A DNA stretch of 64,000 nt from a virus, in IMG/VR virus record IMGVR_UViG_3300050132_000504, positions 62,001 to 126,000 of that record. One strand, given 5' to 3'. The position numbers were made by a program, and so were the translations under genes. The notes beneath the pieces are model-generated. The model made no database searches. It had not been told where the DNA came from and saw only the letters and a program-made list of their open reading frames with translations. How positions within the stretch are numbered: position 1 is the first letter of the stretch; each line of letters opens with the position of its first letter. Positions 9,735 through 17,597 of the stretch are shown here, one piece after another.

Positions 9735-10268
9735 TTACCGGTGAAGGAAGTAGGCCTCTTGGCCCAGGTAACGGCGGGCCGCCGAAGTGGCGCCGCTCAT
9801 CTCATAGAAAGCCTGCATACGCAGGCGTTGGGCAGTCTCCGTGTCGGTGTAGTGCCCACCAAACTCCAGATGGCGGATCTGCCGGCCGAGGTCAGTCAGG
9901 GCGCGCACCGTATTTCTGGCACCTGCTCCTATTGCTGCATCCGGATAGAGAGTTGCCAGCCATGCGAGAGTTCCAATCCCAGGTATTGAAAGGCCGATTG
10001 CAGCTGCAGCAGTTGAGATACCCATTGCCATCGCCTTTTGGAGTACCGGAGATACGGCCATACCGGCTCCGACCCCCAAAGTCGTAGGAACTACCTCGCC
10101 ACGCTGGGCAGAAGACATTTCCTGTGCCATTGTTTGGACATTGAGGGAGGAACCGGGAAGTCCTACATAAAGAGCGGCTCTTTTCCAATAAGGTCTTGGG
10201 ATCGATCCGATGAACTGAACGGTGTTGGTGAAGTTGCTCTGCGCAGACTGAGTGAGCGTCGCCAGCAT
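9735..10268 (-). CDS. Virion-cluster protein with conserved C-terminal Arg/His motif
   Basis: 177 residues with a central Ala/Gly/Ile hydrophobic block (about 85-115). The C-terminal helix reads RLRMQAFYEMSGATSAARR followed by LGQEAYFLHR. This is the kind of end (small residues, Arg pairs, terminal His-Arg) seen on some head-cluster phage proteins. Overlaps the next gene's stop/start by one base. Function unknown. Confidence 0.55.
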   Translation of the reverse strand: MLATLTQSAQSNFTNTVQFIGSIPRPYWKRAALYVGLPGSSLNVQTMAQEMSSAQRGEVVPTTLGVGAGMAVSPVLQKAMAMGISTAAAAIGLSIPGIGTLAWLATLYPDAAIGAGARNTVRALTDLGRQIRHLEFGGHYTDTETAQRLRMQAFYEMSGATSAARRYLGQEAYFLHR

Positions 10269-10942
10269 TAGTGGCGCCTTGAATGGAGACCAAAGACCAC
10301 GTCTCCTGTGGCATTCATCGAAGCCATGCGCCGGCGAACACCGGGCTCTGTCTCGTAGCCTCCGGAACCGTCACTGACAGCGTGATCCTCGGCGGCATAG
10401 GAATCTTCGTGCGTAAAGGCACGCGTTGCAGTGCCTGCTCCAATGGCAGCGGCTGCCACCAGGGCAGCCTTCGCATACCAGGGAGATCCGCCCCAGAGTT
10501 TCGTTGCTCCGCGGGCAGCCAGAGTCGTTACGCCCCCGATGGCCGCGCCGGCGGCAGTTCCCCTGACGGGGTCGTCACTCAACTTGGAACCGATCAAGCC
10601 CCCAGCGACCGCGCCGAAGCCAACCATGGTGAGAGGGTGACTCAGCATCCCGGTAAGTCCCTTGGTCTGAAAGGCCCGGCTCATGGACTGGGCGGCACTC
10701 TCGCCGATGCCCCTGGCAGTTCCCCAGGCTGCGGGAGCCAGGATGTCGCGGCTCTTCCACGCGAACGCTCCGACGCCGGCGGCCACGGCGGCCGTGGCCC
10801 CGCCTTGAACAATCGAGAATCCAAGCCGTTCAGGAGCAGGATCATCCTGAGCAGCGGCACTGGCGCGCGAAAAGCCGAATGCTCCGCCAAGAACTGCGGA
10901 GCCGGACATGACGGCGAGTGTTGCTGGAGCAAATCTGGGCAA
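10268..10942 (-). CDS. Gly/Ala-rich hydrophobic protein of the virion cluster
   Basis: 224 residues with four or more Ala/Gly-rich hydrophobic segments and a basic C-terminus (RMASMNATGDVVFGLHSRRH). It shares glycine-zipper composition with its neighbours at 9449 and 10964. It may be a membrane-interacting virion or injection protein. This is inferred from composition and position. Confidence 0.55.
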   Translation of the reverse strand: MPRFAPATLAVMSGSAVLGGAFGFSRASAAAQDDPAPERLGFSIVQGGATAAVAAGVGAFAWKSRDILAPAAWGTARGIGESAAQSMSRAFQTKGLTGMLSHPLTMVGFGAVAGGLIGSKLSDDPVRGTAAGAAIGGVTTLAARGATKLWGGSPWYAKAALVAAAAIGAGTATRAFTHEDSYAAEDHAVSDGSGGYETEPGVRRRMASMNATGDVVFGLHSRRH

Positions 10943-10963
10943 ATGGCCTTCCGAATCTACTGG

Positions 10964-11212
10964 TTACGCCGCGGCCCGGAGAGCGCGTTGGGCCCATACA
11001 GAGAAGCCCGCGGCACCTACGGCGCCGGCTGCACCTCCATACAGTGCCCCTCTTCCCATGGCGCTGACTTTGTGGTTCTTCCGTCCGACGATGGCACCTA
11101 CCGCTGCGGAGCCGGCAGCAAACTGAGCACCTCCAGAAGCCGCGGCAAACCCGGCAGCTCGCCAGTTCGTTGCCCTCAGTGTGCTCATGATCGGATTGAA
11201 GGGATTGTTCAC
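10964..11212 (-). CDS. Small Gly/Ala-rich protein (MNNP family, paralogue)
   Basis: 82 residues with a GTG start at 11212 behind CAGGAG. Begins MNNPFNPIMSTL like the protein at 9449. Gly/Ala-rich hydrophobic segments fill the middle. A CTAGTATAGG motif lies 18 bases upstream of the start. Function unknown. Confidence 0.55.
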   Translation of the reverse strand: MNNPFNPIMSTLRATNWRAAGFAAASGGAQFAAGSAAVGAIVGRKNHKVSAMGRGALYGGAAGAVGAAGFSVWAQRALRAAA

Positions 11213-11229
11213 TTCGGACTCCTGGAAGC

Positions 11230-11247
11230 TGTCTAGTATAGGAATCA
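11230..11247 (-). promoter_or_regulatory. CTAGTATAGG motif, copy 2
   Basis: TGTCTAGTATAGGAATCA is repeated exactly from 2636. On the minus strand TATACT is placed to start transcription just ahead of the gene at 11212. The palindrome GACTCCCCGGAGTC lies immediately upstream and could be an operator or a terminator stem of the preceding gene. Confidence 0.45.
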
Positions 11248-11403
11248 GACTCCCCGGAGTCGGCGGGAGCCTGTGGCCACGGTTGAGCGAGAAACCCCGC
11301 CTACGACAGTCCGGCTTGCGCCTGCCTTCATGACCCGGGTAGGCATCGAAGCCAGTCCAGCTTTTCGTGCGGGCTTCTTGATCTGTGCGGAGAAGGGTTT
11401 CAT
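11245..11403 (-). CDS. Small basic protein
   Basis: 52 residues from the ATG at 11403 behind AGGACAGGACC. It is rich in Lys, Arg, Ala and Val (KKPARKAGLASMPTR), with no recognised domain. It fills the space between the metallophosphoesterase and the Gly/Ala-rich cluster, and its stop overlaps the CTAGTATAGG motif. It could be a small DNA-binding or virion-packaged peptide. Confidence 0.4.
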   Translation of the reverse strand: MKPFSAQIKKPARKAGLASMPTRVMKAGASRTVVGGVSRSTVATGSRRLRGV

Positions 11404-11479
11404 GGTCCTGTCCTACCGATGCGACAACAGCGCGCCGGTGATAGGCACGCTGTCGAGTAGTGTTCCTATCTGATGTGGG

Positions 11480-13096
11480 TTAGGCCGCCCTCGACCGGTT
11501 CTTGATGTTGAAGCCGACGGTGGTCCGGTTCTGGCGCGCTGAGACGACGAAGTTGGTGGGACCGTCCTCTTCGTCGAGAACGATCGCGGCCATCGCCTGG
11601 CGGTTGAGGTTGTAGCCGCGGCCTTCATGCCACCGATCTGCAGCCGACAGCGACGGGCAGGTATAGTGCATGATGCCACCGTCGTCCTCAAGCACTTCGC
11701 CATGAGTGTGTCCGGTGACAAATATCTGATGGTCGGTCTGGGCCCATTCCTGGCGGCGTTCATTGGCCATCAGGGTGGGCAGGTCAGACAGGTTGACATC
11801 GTTGCCGTGGGTGGCGCCGATCAGCGTGTTGTCACAGACGTAGTAGTTGCGGCTCATCAGGCTGTCGATGATCTCCACATCATCGTCATTGCGGTACCAG
11901 GCTTGCAGGTACTTCATCAAGGCAATGTCGGAGTGGTGATCGTGGTTGCCGGGGCAAGGAAGAAGCACGATCGGTGCGACTTGACGAAGCCAGTCGCAGA
12001 ACTCGACTTTGAATTCGAGTCCCTCGCTCAGGATCATCTCGGGTGTGCCATCCAGGTCCTGAGGCGTGCCGCGCGTGGTGCTGCCGAACTGATTGTCCAC
12101 ATGGAACCAGTCCGAGCCGAAGGGAACAACGATCCGAGTCGGACGTCCGCGAACCACCAGGCTGTTCAGGATGTTCTCAGCGTGGAACCTCAGAAGATCC
12201 TTACAACTCTGCCGTGTGTAGCTGTGGCCGGCTTCGTCGAACCAGGACCCCTTGCCATAGTGGAAGTCCATCGGCAGGACCACGGCCGAGAACGGCCTCG
12301 ACGCACGCACAATGTTCACCAGTTGTGGGCGGTAGTCTGGAACGAAGCGGTTGGCCCAGTCGTCGACAACCCGTGACACCGAATGCTCAAAGTTGTCCCA
12401 CAAGGCAGCCCGTTTCTTGATCTCCTTCCAGGACTTCTCGTTCATCGCGGTGAAGACCGCCCGGCGCTTCATGTTGTAGAGATCTTCGACCAGGTCGTCG
12501 GTGGTCCGCTCGATCAGCTCTTCGGCTGAGAACGGTTCCTTGTCGTGAGTGATGCCGTGGATGTGCAGATACTGGATCAGCCAGGCTCTGGGCATGCCGA
12601 AGTCGCGCGCAATCTCATTCAGGGTGGAGCTCTTCCCAACCATGTTGGAATAGGCTTCACAGATGGCGCGGTGCTCGGCGCCGGAGGTCACGATCGGCTC
12701 ACCGACGCCACGGATCACCGTGATGTAGCGATCCTGGTCCTTGTTGTACCAGTACCGTTGGCGGATGTCGTTGCCCACCACCTTGGAGAGCAGCCACTGC
12801 CGTCCATTGACGGAAGTGGTGGGCTGCGCATCCGACTTGGCCGAATCATCAGCCTCATTTCCGGCGGTGGTCTTGAAGGTTCCAATGTCGACAGGAGAAG
12901 GGGAAGGCTTTGCGGCGGAAGCGCCATGATGCCCTACACGCTTGTCTTTCCTGCCTGTAGGGTTCGCCCTGCGCTCGACTGTGTCAGGAGAGCAGTTGTA
13001 CTTCTTGGCGATCTGTTTGACGTTCAACCCAGTCTTGAGTTCGGCTGCAACCTGCTCGCTGGTAATGCTTGCCCTTGGTCTGCCGCGTCCTGACAT
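11480..13096 (-). CDS. HTH-metallophosphoesterase fusion
   Basis: 538 residues. An N-terminal helix-turn-helix (about 9-40, EQVAAELKTGLNVKQIAKKY) is followed by a linker, and the C-terminal half is a calcineurin-like metallophosphoesterase. Visible metal-site blocks are MDFHYG, GSDWFH, PGNHDHH, GATHGND and TGHTHGE. Family members hydrolyse phosphomonoesters, phosphodiesters or nucleic acids using two metals. It lies upstream of the head genes in the same direction. The HTH could be a small-terminase-like DNA-recognition part or a regulator, which I cannot decide from sequence. Confidence 0.8.
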   Translation of the reverse strand: MSGRGRPRASITSEQVAAELKTGLNVKQIAKKYNCSPDTVERRANPTGRKDKRVGHHGASAAKPSPSPVDIGTFKTTAGNEADDSAKSDAQPTTSVNGRQWLLSKVVGNDIRQRYWYNKDQDRYITVIRGVGEPIVTSGAEHRAICEAYSNMVGKSSTLNEIARDFGMPRAWLIQYLHIHGITHDKEPFSAEELIERTTDDLVEDLYNMKRRAVFTAMNEKSWKEIKKRAALWDNFEHSVSRVVDDWANRFVPDYRPQLVNIVRASRPFSAVVLPMDFHYGKGSWFDEAGHSYTRQSCKDLLRFHAENILNSLVVRGRPTRIVVPFGSDWFHVDNQFGSTTRGTPQDLDGTPEMILSEGLEFKVEFCDWLRQVAPIVLLPCPGNHDHHSDIALMKYLQAWYRNDDDVEIIDSLMSRNYYVCDNTLIGATHGNDVNLSDLPTLMANERRQEWAQTDHQIFVTGHTHGEVLEDDGGIMHYTCPSLSAADRWHEGRGYNLNRQAMAAIVLDEEDGPTNFVVSARQNRTTVGFNIKNRSRAA

Positions 13097-13117
13097 TCTT
13101 ACCTCTTGGGGGATTCA

Positions 13118-13143
13118 CCGGGCCAACCTTTCAGTTGGCCCGG
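13118..13143 (-). terminator. 10-bp hairpin between genes
   Basis: CCGGGCCAAC and GTTGGCCCGG form a perfect 10-bp stem with a six-base loop. It lies between the Cys-cluster gene and the metallophosphoesterase. There is no strong T-run on either side, so it may pause transcription or protect RNA ends rather than act as a classic terminator. Confidence 0.5.
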
Positions 13144-13186
13144 CGAGTACGGGTGGATTTGGGTCCATCTCCGTGTGGGGATCCGT

Positions 13187-13906
13187 CTAATCCTCGTTGC
13201 TTGACTTGATCGCTCTGAGCTTGTCGGCCCGTGCTGATTGCTTGCTGGCTATGTCCTTGCCAGATCCCTTGCCTTCCGCCTTCTCCCTCTTCCACTTCTG
13301 CTCAGGAGTCAGCATCCAATCTTTCAAGATCATTCTGCGCTGGGTCTGCAGTGTTACCAAAAGCTCGACGTTCGGGTGGATGACTTTCTCCCAGGAGATA
13401 GGAAGGAAGGTCTCAGGGTGAACATCCTTGGGATTGGTCACCGTGAGGCGAGCTTCATCTCCCTTGCTCAGGATGTGCAGCGAACGCTGCATCTGCAGGT
13501 CGATCCAGCAGAGATCGGAGATAGCGACCCGGTCAGATTCTTTCGCCAGAATCGGGTCGGTGGAAAGCTCTCTGCACCATGCGTTGAAACGCTCTTCGAC
13601 AATCATGCGCTCCACGGGGCACATCTTGTCCTCGGGAGCCTTGTGCATCCGGAGCAAGGGACACTTCGACGAGTACGGACACTTGTCCTCGTCCGCTACA
13701 TTCTCCTGGTTGCCGGGACACATGAGCACAGCTCCGGCTGCCGGACCAAGAATCCGCAGCGCAGACTGGTAGTTGTCGAGTTCCTGCTTTTCCTCAACAG
13801 TGAGGCCAAGGTCCTCGCTGGTGGCGAGGAGGCCATTCACATTCTCGGTGGGGACGGGGAAAAGGGCCAGGTCTTCCGGAATCGGAATAAGACCAGGAGT
13901 TGCCAT
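13187..13906 (-). CDS. Cys-cluster protein of the packaging region
   Basis: 239 residues. The middle holds a Cys pattern, CPGNQ, then CPYSSKCPL and CPVERM about 15 residues apart, which could bind zinc or an iron-sulfur cluster. The C-terminus is Lys-rich and charged. ATG at 13906 follows GGGAGG. Its place just upstream of the HTH-phosphoesterase and within the packaging arm would suit a DNA-binding packaging factor. No family is recognised. Confidence 0.55.
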   Translation of the reverse strand: MATPGLIPIPEDLALFPVPTENVNGLLATSEDLGLTVEEKQELDNYQSALRILGPAAGAVLMCPGNQENVADEDKCPYSSKCPLLRMHKAPEDKMCPVERMIVEERFNAWCRELSTDPILAKESDRVAISDLCWIDLQMQRSLHILSKGDEARLTVTNPKDVHPETFLPISWEKVIHPNVELLVTLQTQRRMILKDWMLTPEQKWKREKAEGKGSGKDIASKQSARADKLRAIKSSNED

Positions 13907-13916
13907 ACATACCTCC

Positions 13917-13926
13917 CTAGTATAGG
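13917..13926 (-). promoter_or_regulatory. CTAGTATAGG motif, copy 3
   Basis: The motif lies inside the 13-base palindrome CCCTAGTATAGGG, directly before the ribosome site of the gene at 13906. On the minus strand TATACT ends only 13 bases before the start codon. A normal -10 box here would place the transcript start inside or after the ribosome site, which argues for an operator or unusual promoter. Confidence 0.4.
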
Positions 13927-13977
13927 GATTATTGCGGGCAGTTAGTCCATTGAGTGAAAGGCTCTTATAGAGAGGAA

Positions 13978-13999
13978 CTCGCCGGCGGGAACCGGCGAG
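13978..13999 (-). terminator. 8-bp GC hairpin
   Basis: CTCGCCGG and CCGGCGAG pair around a six-base loop, downstream of the exported protein gene at 14015 on the minus strand. It has no T-run after it. Probably a transcript-end or stability hairpin. Confidence 0.45.
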
Positions 14000-14014
14000 T
14001 CGGGGCAGTGCAGA

Positions 14015-14362
14015 TTACTTCTTTGGCGTCTCAGCGGGCTTGGCAGCTTCGGCCGGGGCATCGGAAACGATCGTCAAAGTCTTGAAATCCAGGTGGTGGC
14101 CAGGATGATCGGCGATGATCTGCTCAGCCAGCTTCTCGCCATCCTGATTGACCGAGTCTTCCTCGCGCTGCAGGTCCACCTTGTGCTGGGTGTAAAGGCT
14201 CAGCTTGAGCTTGAGGTTTTCGATCTTGAGATCCTCGACCTCGCTGGGCTTGACCAGCGCCGTCGAAGGTTGAGCCGGCGCGGCCGCGAGTGCAGGCTTC
14301 TGCGCGATCGCCGGAACAGCCAGCAGCAGAAGGAACAGAATTGAAAGCAGTGTTTTACGCAT
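14015..14362 (-). CDS. Small exported coiled-coil protein
   Basis: 115 residues from the ATG at 14362. A signal peptide is clear (MRKTLLSILFLLLLAVPAIAQ, likely cleavage after AIA). An Ala/Pro linker follows, then a charged coiled-coil-like helix (SEVEDLKIENLKLKLSLYTQ) and an Ala/Glu/Pro tail. It could be a periplasmic spanin-like lysis protein or a cell-envelope factor. No Cys lipobox is present. Function inferred from architecture only. Confidence 0.55.
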   Translation of the reverse strand: MRKTLLSILFLLLLAVPAIAQKPALAAAPAQPSTALVKPSEVEDLKIENLKLKLSLYTQHKVDLQREEDSVNQDGEKLAEQIIADHPGHHLDFKTLTIVSDAPAEAAKPAETPKK

Positions 14363-14385
14363 TGGTGCCTTTCTTTGAGACGGGT

Positions 14386-14868
14386 TCATCTGCCTGCAGT
14401 GTGGATGGCAAGCGGGGAGATACCAAAGGCCCGCTTGGCACTGACCAGGACGACAGGTGCAGGCTGCACGATCGGGCGCTGGGCCTTGATGCGGCCGAGC
14501 GCACGGTCGAAGTCGAAGCCGCAGGTGTAGAGATAGGTCGCAACCAGCACCGGAGACCGGCTGATGCCAGCGTGGCAATGGGCCAGGACGGTGCCTCCGC
14601 CGAGCAGCGCGCGGCGAATCCAATCGACAGCCGAGTAGAGCTTCTGGACATCCCAGTCGTGGCCGTCGAGCTGGTCCATCTGGATGATGCTGGTGACGCA
14701 TCTGGACGGAATCGTGAGCGGTTCAGTGGTGCAGTTGCAGATGTGGGTGATGTTGTGTGGGTTGCCGGACCTGAGGTCCTCAGCGTCCTTGAAGCCGCCC
14801 AGAAAAAGGCGGTCAAGGACTTTGGTGAGCGGGAAGGTGTTGCGATAGCCGGTTTGATCGAGGGGCAC
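14386..14868 (-). CDS. Dual-specificity protein phosphatase-like
   Basis: 160 residues. The Cys-phosphatase signature HCHAGISRS lies at 97-105, with nucleophile C98 and Arg104, and a possible general-acid Asp lies in MDQLDGHD near residue 68. The overall size fits the DUSP core. The family removes phosphate from Ser/Thr/Tyr or from RNA or lipid. Such enzymes are known in large phages and may modify host signalling. Confidence 0.85.
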   Translation of the reverse strand: MPLDQTGYRNTFPLTKVLDRLFLGGFKDAEDLRSGNPHNITHICNCTTEPLTIPSRCVTSIIQMDQLDGHDWDVQKLYSAVDWIRRALLGGGTVLAHCHAGISRSPVLVATYLYTCGFDFDRALGRIKAQRPIVQPAPVVLVSAKRAFGISPLAIHTAGR

Positions 14869-15006
14869 GGATTCTTCCTAAGGGTTGTGGAACGGGAGGT
14901 CTGCGCTTGCGCGCCATTCCTCCCGTCTTGTACTGAGGCTTGGGATGGGGAACAAAGACGGGAGAGATACAACTGAGAAAGGGCCTCTGGCGTACAGAGA
15001 GCAACC

Positions 15007-15468
15007 CTAGATAGGAAAGACCCGGTGCTCGGAAACATCGGAAAGCGCCGGCGGGACGTGGATCAGACAGCGGTGGGTCCGCATCAGCATGTCCTTCCCG
15101 AAGGCAACCACCCACTCGGCAACCTGGTCGCACTGGACAGCTTCGTGGTTCTTGTACTCGCACATGGGAGCCACATCACGATCCCAGCAGCCTTCGATGG
15201 TTCCTGGCCGGTGGCAGAGTGCGACGTACTTGCCAGCCTTGCGGCGCAGACGGTACTCCGGCGCCTCGGTATCGTGGCAGTAGAAGCAGAACAGCGGCGT
15301 GTCCGGAGGCACCAGGACGGTTCGGAAGCCGGCGGCCGCTGCCGCGGCGAAATCGGTCAGCTCTGCAAAAAGATGACCGAAAGGTGGATCGCTGAACAGG
15401 TCAGCAGGCGTCTCCACAGCATGAACACCCTGCTGGGTGACGGCGGGATTGTCCGAGTTCTCGAGCAC
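15007..15468 (-). CDS. Cys-containing hypothetical protein
   Basis: 153 residues with a GTG start that overlaps the preceding stop (TAGTG). A possible metal site is formed by CFYC near the middle plus later Cys residues (CHRPG, C near WDRD, MCEYKNH, QCDQ, HRC). No family is recognised. It is probably translated together with the gene at 15815. Confidence 0.5.
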   Translation of the reverse strand: MLENSDNPAVTQQGVHAVETPADLFSDPPFGHLFAELTDFAAAAAAGFRTVLVPPDTPLFCFYCHDTEAPEYRLRRKAGKYVALCHRPGTIEGCWDRDVAPMCEYKNHEAVQCDQVAEWVVAFGKDMLMRTHRCLIHVPPALSDVSEHRVFPI

Positions 15469-15815
15469 TACACCACCTCCGCAGCAGCGAGCAGCTTGAC
15501 GCCGGTGAGAACGAAGTCGGTCATGCGCAAGCCAGCTTCGAGTTCCCGGTTGAGGACGTACTCACGGACCCGATCCACCGACACCTGGGCATCAGGACCG
15601 CCAAGGACGGTGACGGTGTCGGCAATCACCCGTGCATTCTCCAGGCTGGGGTCATGAACCACGCCGCAATAGGGGCACTTCAAATCTTCTTCGGTGATCA
15701 GCTCAGCCGGCATCTTGGCTTCAAAGTCAACTGCCCAGATGCGGTCCGCTGTGGACACGTTGTCAGCTGCAAGCAGCTTGGCGACGTCGATGGCTGTAGT
15801 GGTGTGGGCGCTCAA
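15468..15815 (-). CDS. Hypothetical protein with CPYC motif
   Basis: 115 residues from a TTG at 15815, chosen because AGGAG lies eight bases upstream. The frame upstream of it has no ribosome site. CPYCG near residue 45 could be half of a zinc site. Function unknown. Confidence 0.5.
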   Translation of the reverse strand: MSAHTTTAIDVAKLLAADNVSTADRIWAVDFEAKMPAELITEEDLKCPYCGVVHDPSLENARVIADTVTVLGGPDAQVSVDRVREYVLNRELEAGLRMTDFVLTGVKLLAAAEVV

Positions 15816-15874
15816 ATGAATTCTCCTGTGGCCGGTTTCCGGCCTCATGTTGAGAATGCGATTCGAGAGCGATC

Positions 15875-15882
15875 TACCAAAG
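15875..15882 (-). promoter_or_regulatory. CTTTGGTA motif
   Basis: Minus-strand CTTTGGTA, 60 bases upstream of the TTG at 15815. The same octamer precedes several other genes (17084, 18791, 20109, 28225, 47630, 53050), making a shared promoter or leader element likely. Confidence 0.35.
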
Positions 15883-15920
15883 GGAGGGCTGGGCGATTCT
15901 CGGTTCAACCCTGCTGCTTT

Positions 15921-16023
15921 GAGTAATACTCAATATAAGAGTAGCTCTATAAGAGCTACTCTCTTTTAAGTGTAAACTCAATAGTAAGTAATACTTACAA
16001 TTAACAATTGAGTGAAACTCACT
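15921..16023. promoter_or_regulatory. Cluster of five AT-rich palindromes
   Basis: Five short inverted repeats follow each other in about 100 bases: GAGTAATACTC (15921), AGAGTAGCTC/GAGCTACTCT around TATAA (15938-15962), GTAAGTAATACTTAC (15984), CAATT/AATTG (15998-16010) and AGTGA/TCACT (16011-16023). The patch is strikingly AT-rich in a GC-rich genome and contains no gene. Repeated GAGT/ACTC and AGTA/TACT arms suggest one protein binding several sites, or a replication-related region. The second palindrome followed by CTTTT could also terminate rightward transcripts. Confidence 0.5.
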
Positions 16024-16194
16024 ATTAAGAAGCATCGCACCTCGACCGGCAGGTGTCAAAGGTTCAAAGGGTTTGTGGGTCAAAATAGAGGTCAATCTAA
16101 GGTGTTCACCCTACTGGACAGATATGTGAGTAGACCTCAAGCATTGAGTATCCGCCCACCCATCCCCAGTTCCGCCGGTCCCCTTCCCTCCCAC

Positions 16195-16222
16195 CAAAAG
16201 GAAACCCCGCCCGCAGGCGGGG
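16195..16222 (-). terminator. Rho-independent terminator
   Basis: CCCCGCC and GGCGGGG form a 7-bp GC stem with a four-base loop. On the minus strand the stem is followed by TTTCCTTTTGG. It lies 20 bases after the stop of the gene at 16243 and closes that leftward transcript. Confidence 0.7.
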
Positions 16223-16242
16223 CCAGGTGTCGAGCGAGGAGC

Positions 16243-16665
16243 TTACGCGTTCTTCGCAGCCCACTCCGCGGCGGTGTAGTGAGTCAGGGGCGGCCCATTG
16301 TAGGCGGCCAGGCCCTGGGTCTGGCAGATCTCCTGGCACTCGTTGCTGAAGCGCACCATGACGTCGGCGTGCTCGCCCGTGGCGTGAAGCACCGTGCCAT
16401 CGCTGAGAGTCACCTTGAACTCGACGATCGTCGGCTTGGGACCTTTCGGCGCTCCAAGGGCTTCGCCTGTAGCTGCTGGAGCGTTCAGGGTATGCTGCTG
16501 CCGCAGCTGGAGCGCCTTCCGTACGAGATCGCCGGCCGTAAACTTCGGTGCCTGCGGTGCTACGACTGTCGGTGCCGCCGCGGGCTCAGTTTTCGCCGTC
16601 GGCTTCACCGACGCCGGCTTGGACTTCGCCGTGGCTTTCTTGAGTTGGTTCTTGCGAGGTGGCAT
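16243..16665 (-). CDS. Basic Ala/Lys/Pro-tailed hypothetical protein
   Basis: 140 residues from the ATG at 16665 behind AGGAG. The first 50 residues are Lys/Ala/Pro-rich and probably disordered. The rest looks like a small folded domain (IVEFKVTLSDGTVLHATG). Ends just before a strong terminator. Function unknown; a nucleic-acid-binding role is possible from its charge. Confidence 0.5.
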   Translation of the reverse strand: MPPRKNQLKKATAKSKPASVKPTAKTEPAAAPTVVAPQAPKFTAGDLVRKALQLRQQHTLNAPAATGEALGAPKGPKPTIVEFKVTLSDGTVLHATGEHADVMVRFSNECQEICQTQGLAAYNGPPLTHYTAAEWAAKNA

Positions 16666-16765
16666 TGTGTTGTTGCTCCTTCTTGGCCCTGTGGGCATTG
16701 AACTCGGCGTCGAGTTCGGTGGTATCGAAGAGATCGATCTTGTTGAGAGAGATGCCAGTCAACAT
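16586..16765 (-). CDS. Small hypothetical protein overlapping its neighbour
   Basis: 59 residues from the ATG at 16765 behind GAGG. It overlaps the next gene by 80 bases in another frame. Its N-terminus (MLTGISLNKIDLFDTTELD) looks protein-like, and its tail is Glu/Gln/His-rich. The long overlap lowers confidence. Confidence 0.35.
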   Translation of the reverse strand: MLTGISLNKIDLFDTTELDAEFNAHRAKKEQQHNATSQEPTQESHGEVQAGVGEADGEN

Positions 16766-16770
16766 TTGGC

Positions 16771-17055
16771 TTACCTCGTCGCGGCCGGGCCAGCACAACT
16801 GACAGAGTGCTGTGCCACCGGAGCATCGGTGAACCGGCCCTTTCCGTTGCACCGAGCCTGGCGGAAGGCTTCTTCCGCCGGCATCTTTAGACAACGGCGG
16901 ATCTCGCAGAGCTTGTTCAGCCAGCCGCGGTCATCGGTCTTGGTTTTGGTGATGGTGATGAGGTGGCCGTTGACACGCCAGGCTTCATGCTTGTTGTGCC
17001 TGATCTGCTCGCCGTATTCCTTGAGGAGCTTATATGCTTCTTTCTGGGCATCCAT
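16771..17055 (-). CDS. Hypothetical protein
   Basis: 94 residues, charged, starting MDAQKEAYKLLKEYG, with two Cys near KLCEIRRC and two more toward the C-terminus. A CTTTGGTA motif with flanking palindrome (GTACCTTTGGTAC) lies 29 bases upstream. No family recognised. Confidence 0.5.
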   Translation of the reverse strand: MDAQKEAYKLLKEYGEQIRHNKHEAWRVNGHLITITKTKTDDRGWLNKLCEIRRCLKMPAEEAFRQARCNGKGRFTDAPVAQHSVSCAGPAATR

Positions 17056-17072
17056 GTGCCCAGAATGAACGG

Positions 17073-17597
17073 CTAGTAAGAAGTACCAAAGGTACAGAGG
17101 ACTCCGCAGAGGAAGTCCGTTACTGCTTTACGCAACTTGTAATAGAGACCTCTCCGCCGAAATCGCGGATGGGTGCAAGAATCCTGGTCGAGTCGTTGAA
17201 GCGCAAAAGTATCGTCCCCACTTTCTCGATCGTTGCGAGAAAACGCTTCTTGGCAGAGGCTTCGGTCTTCTCGGGAACAATCATCTGATCCTTGATAGTC
17301 AGGACGTCTGTTCCCTGCTTGAACTTGACCTCGAATGTCAAAAGAAACAGCTTCATGTCCGGACTCCTTGTTCAGGACTGCAATCAGATGCTGAATGTAG
17401 CCACCACGGCGTACATCGATAGTGACGCCGCAGGAACACGCCTTATTCCACAGCAGTCCATTCTCTTCACAGATCATGTCGCACTGGTGGTGGGAGAACA
17501 GGTGAACCATCTGATCACGAGGGGTGAGCCAGCCGCGCGCTTCACACATCTCGGAGAGTTCATTGATCGCTTCTTGCTGAGCGGCAGACATGGTCAT
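17073..17597 (-). CDS. Hypothetical protein with CSCG motif; C-terminal extent doubtful
   Basis: The first 80 or so residues look real: MTMSAAQQEAINELSEM, then HHQCDMICEE and KACSCG, a possible zinc site. After about residue 85 the translation becomes Arg/Asp/Ser-rich and overlaps the 78-residue gene in another frame, so it looks like a shadow. A sequencing frameshift, a programmed frameshift, or a true overlap could explain the lack of a stop. Only the N-terminal part is supported. Confidence 0.45.
   Translation of the reverse strand: MTMSAAQQEAINELSEMCEARGWLTPRDQMVHLFSHHQCDMICEENGLLWNKACSCGVTIDVRRGGYIQHLIAVLNKESGHEAVSFDIRGQVQAGNRRPDYQGSDDCSREDRSLCQEAFSRNDRESGDDTFALQRLDQDSCTHPRFRRRGLYYKLRKAVTDFLCGVLCTFGTSY
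17084..17091 (-). promoter_or_regulatory. CTTTGGTA motif
   Basis: Minus-strand CTTTGGTA within the palindrome GTACCTTTGGTAC, 29 bases before the ATG at 17055. A small hairpin (GGACT/AGTCC) lies just upstream, as at other copies of this motif. Confidence 0.4.
17120..17356 (-). CDS. Small hypothetical protein
   Basis: 78 residues (MKLFLLTFEVKFKQGTD at the start), mixed alpha/beta composition and clearly protein-like. It lies wholly inside the tail of the longer open frame 17073-17597 in a different frame. I treat this as the real gene in the shared stretch. Function unknown. Confidence 0.55.
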   Translation of the reverse strand: MKLFLLTFEVKFKQGTDVLTIKDQMIVPEKTEASAKKRFLATIEKVGTILLRFNDSTRILAPIRDFGGEVSITSCVKQ

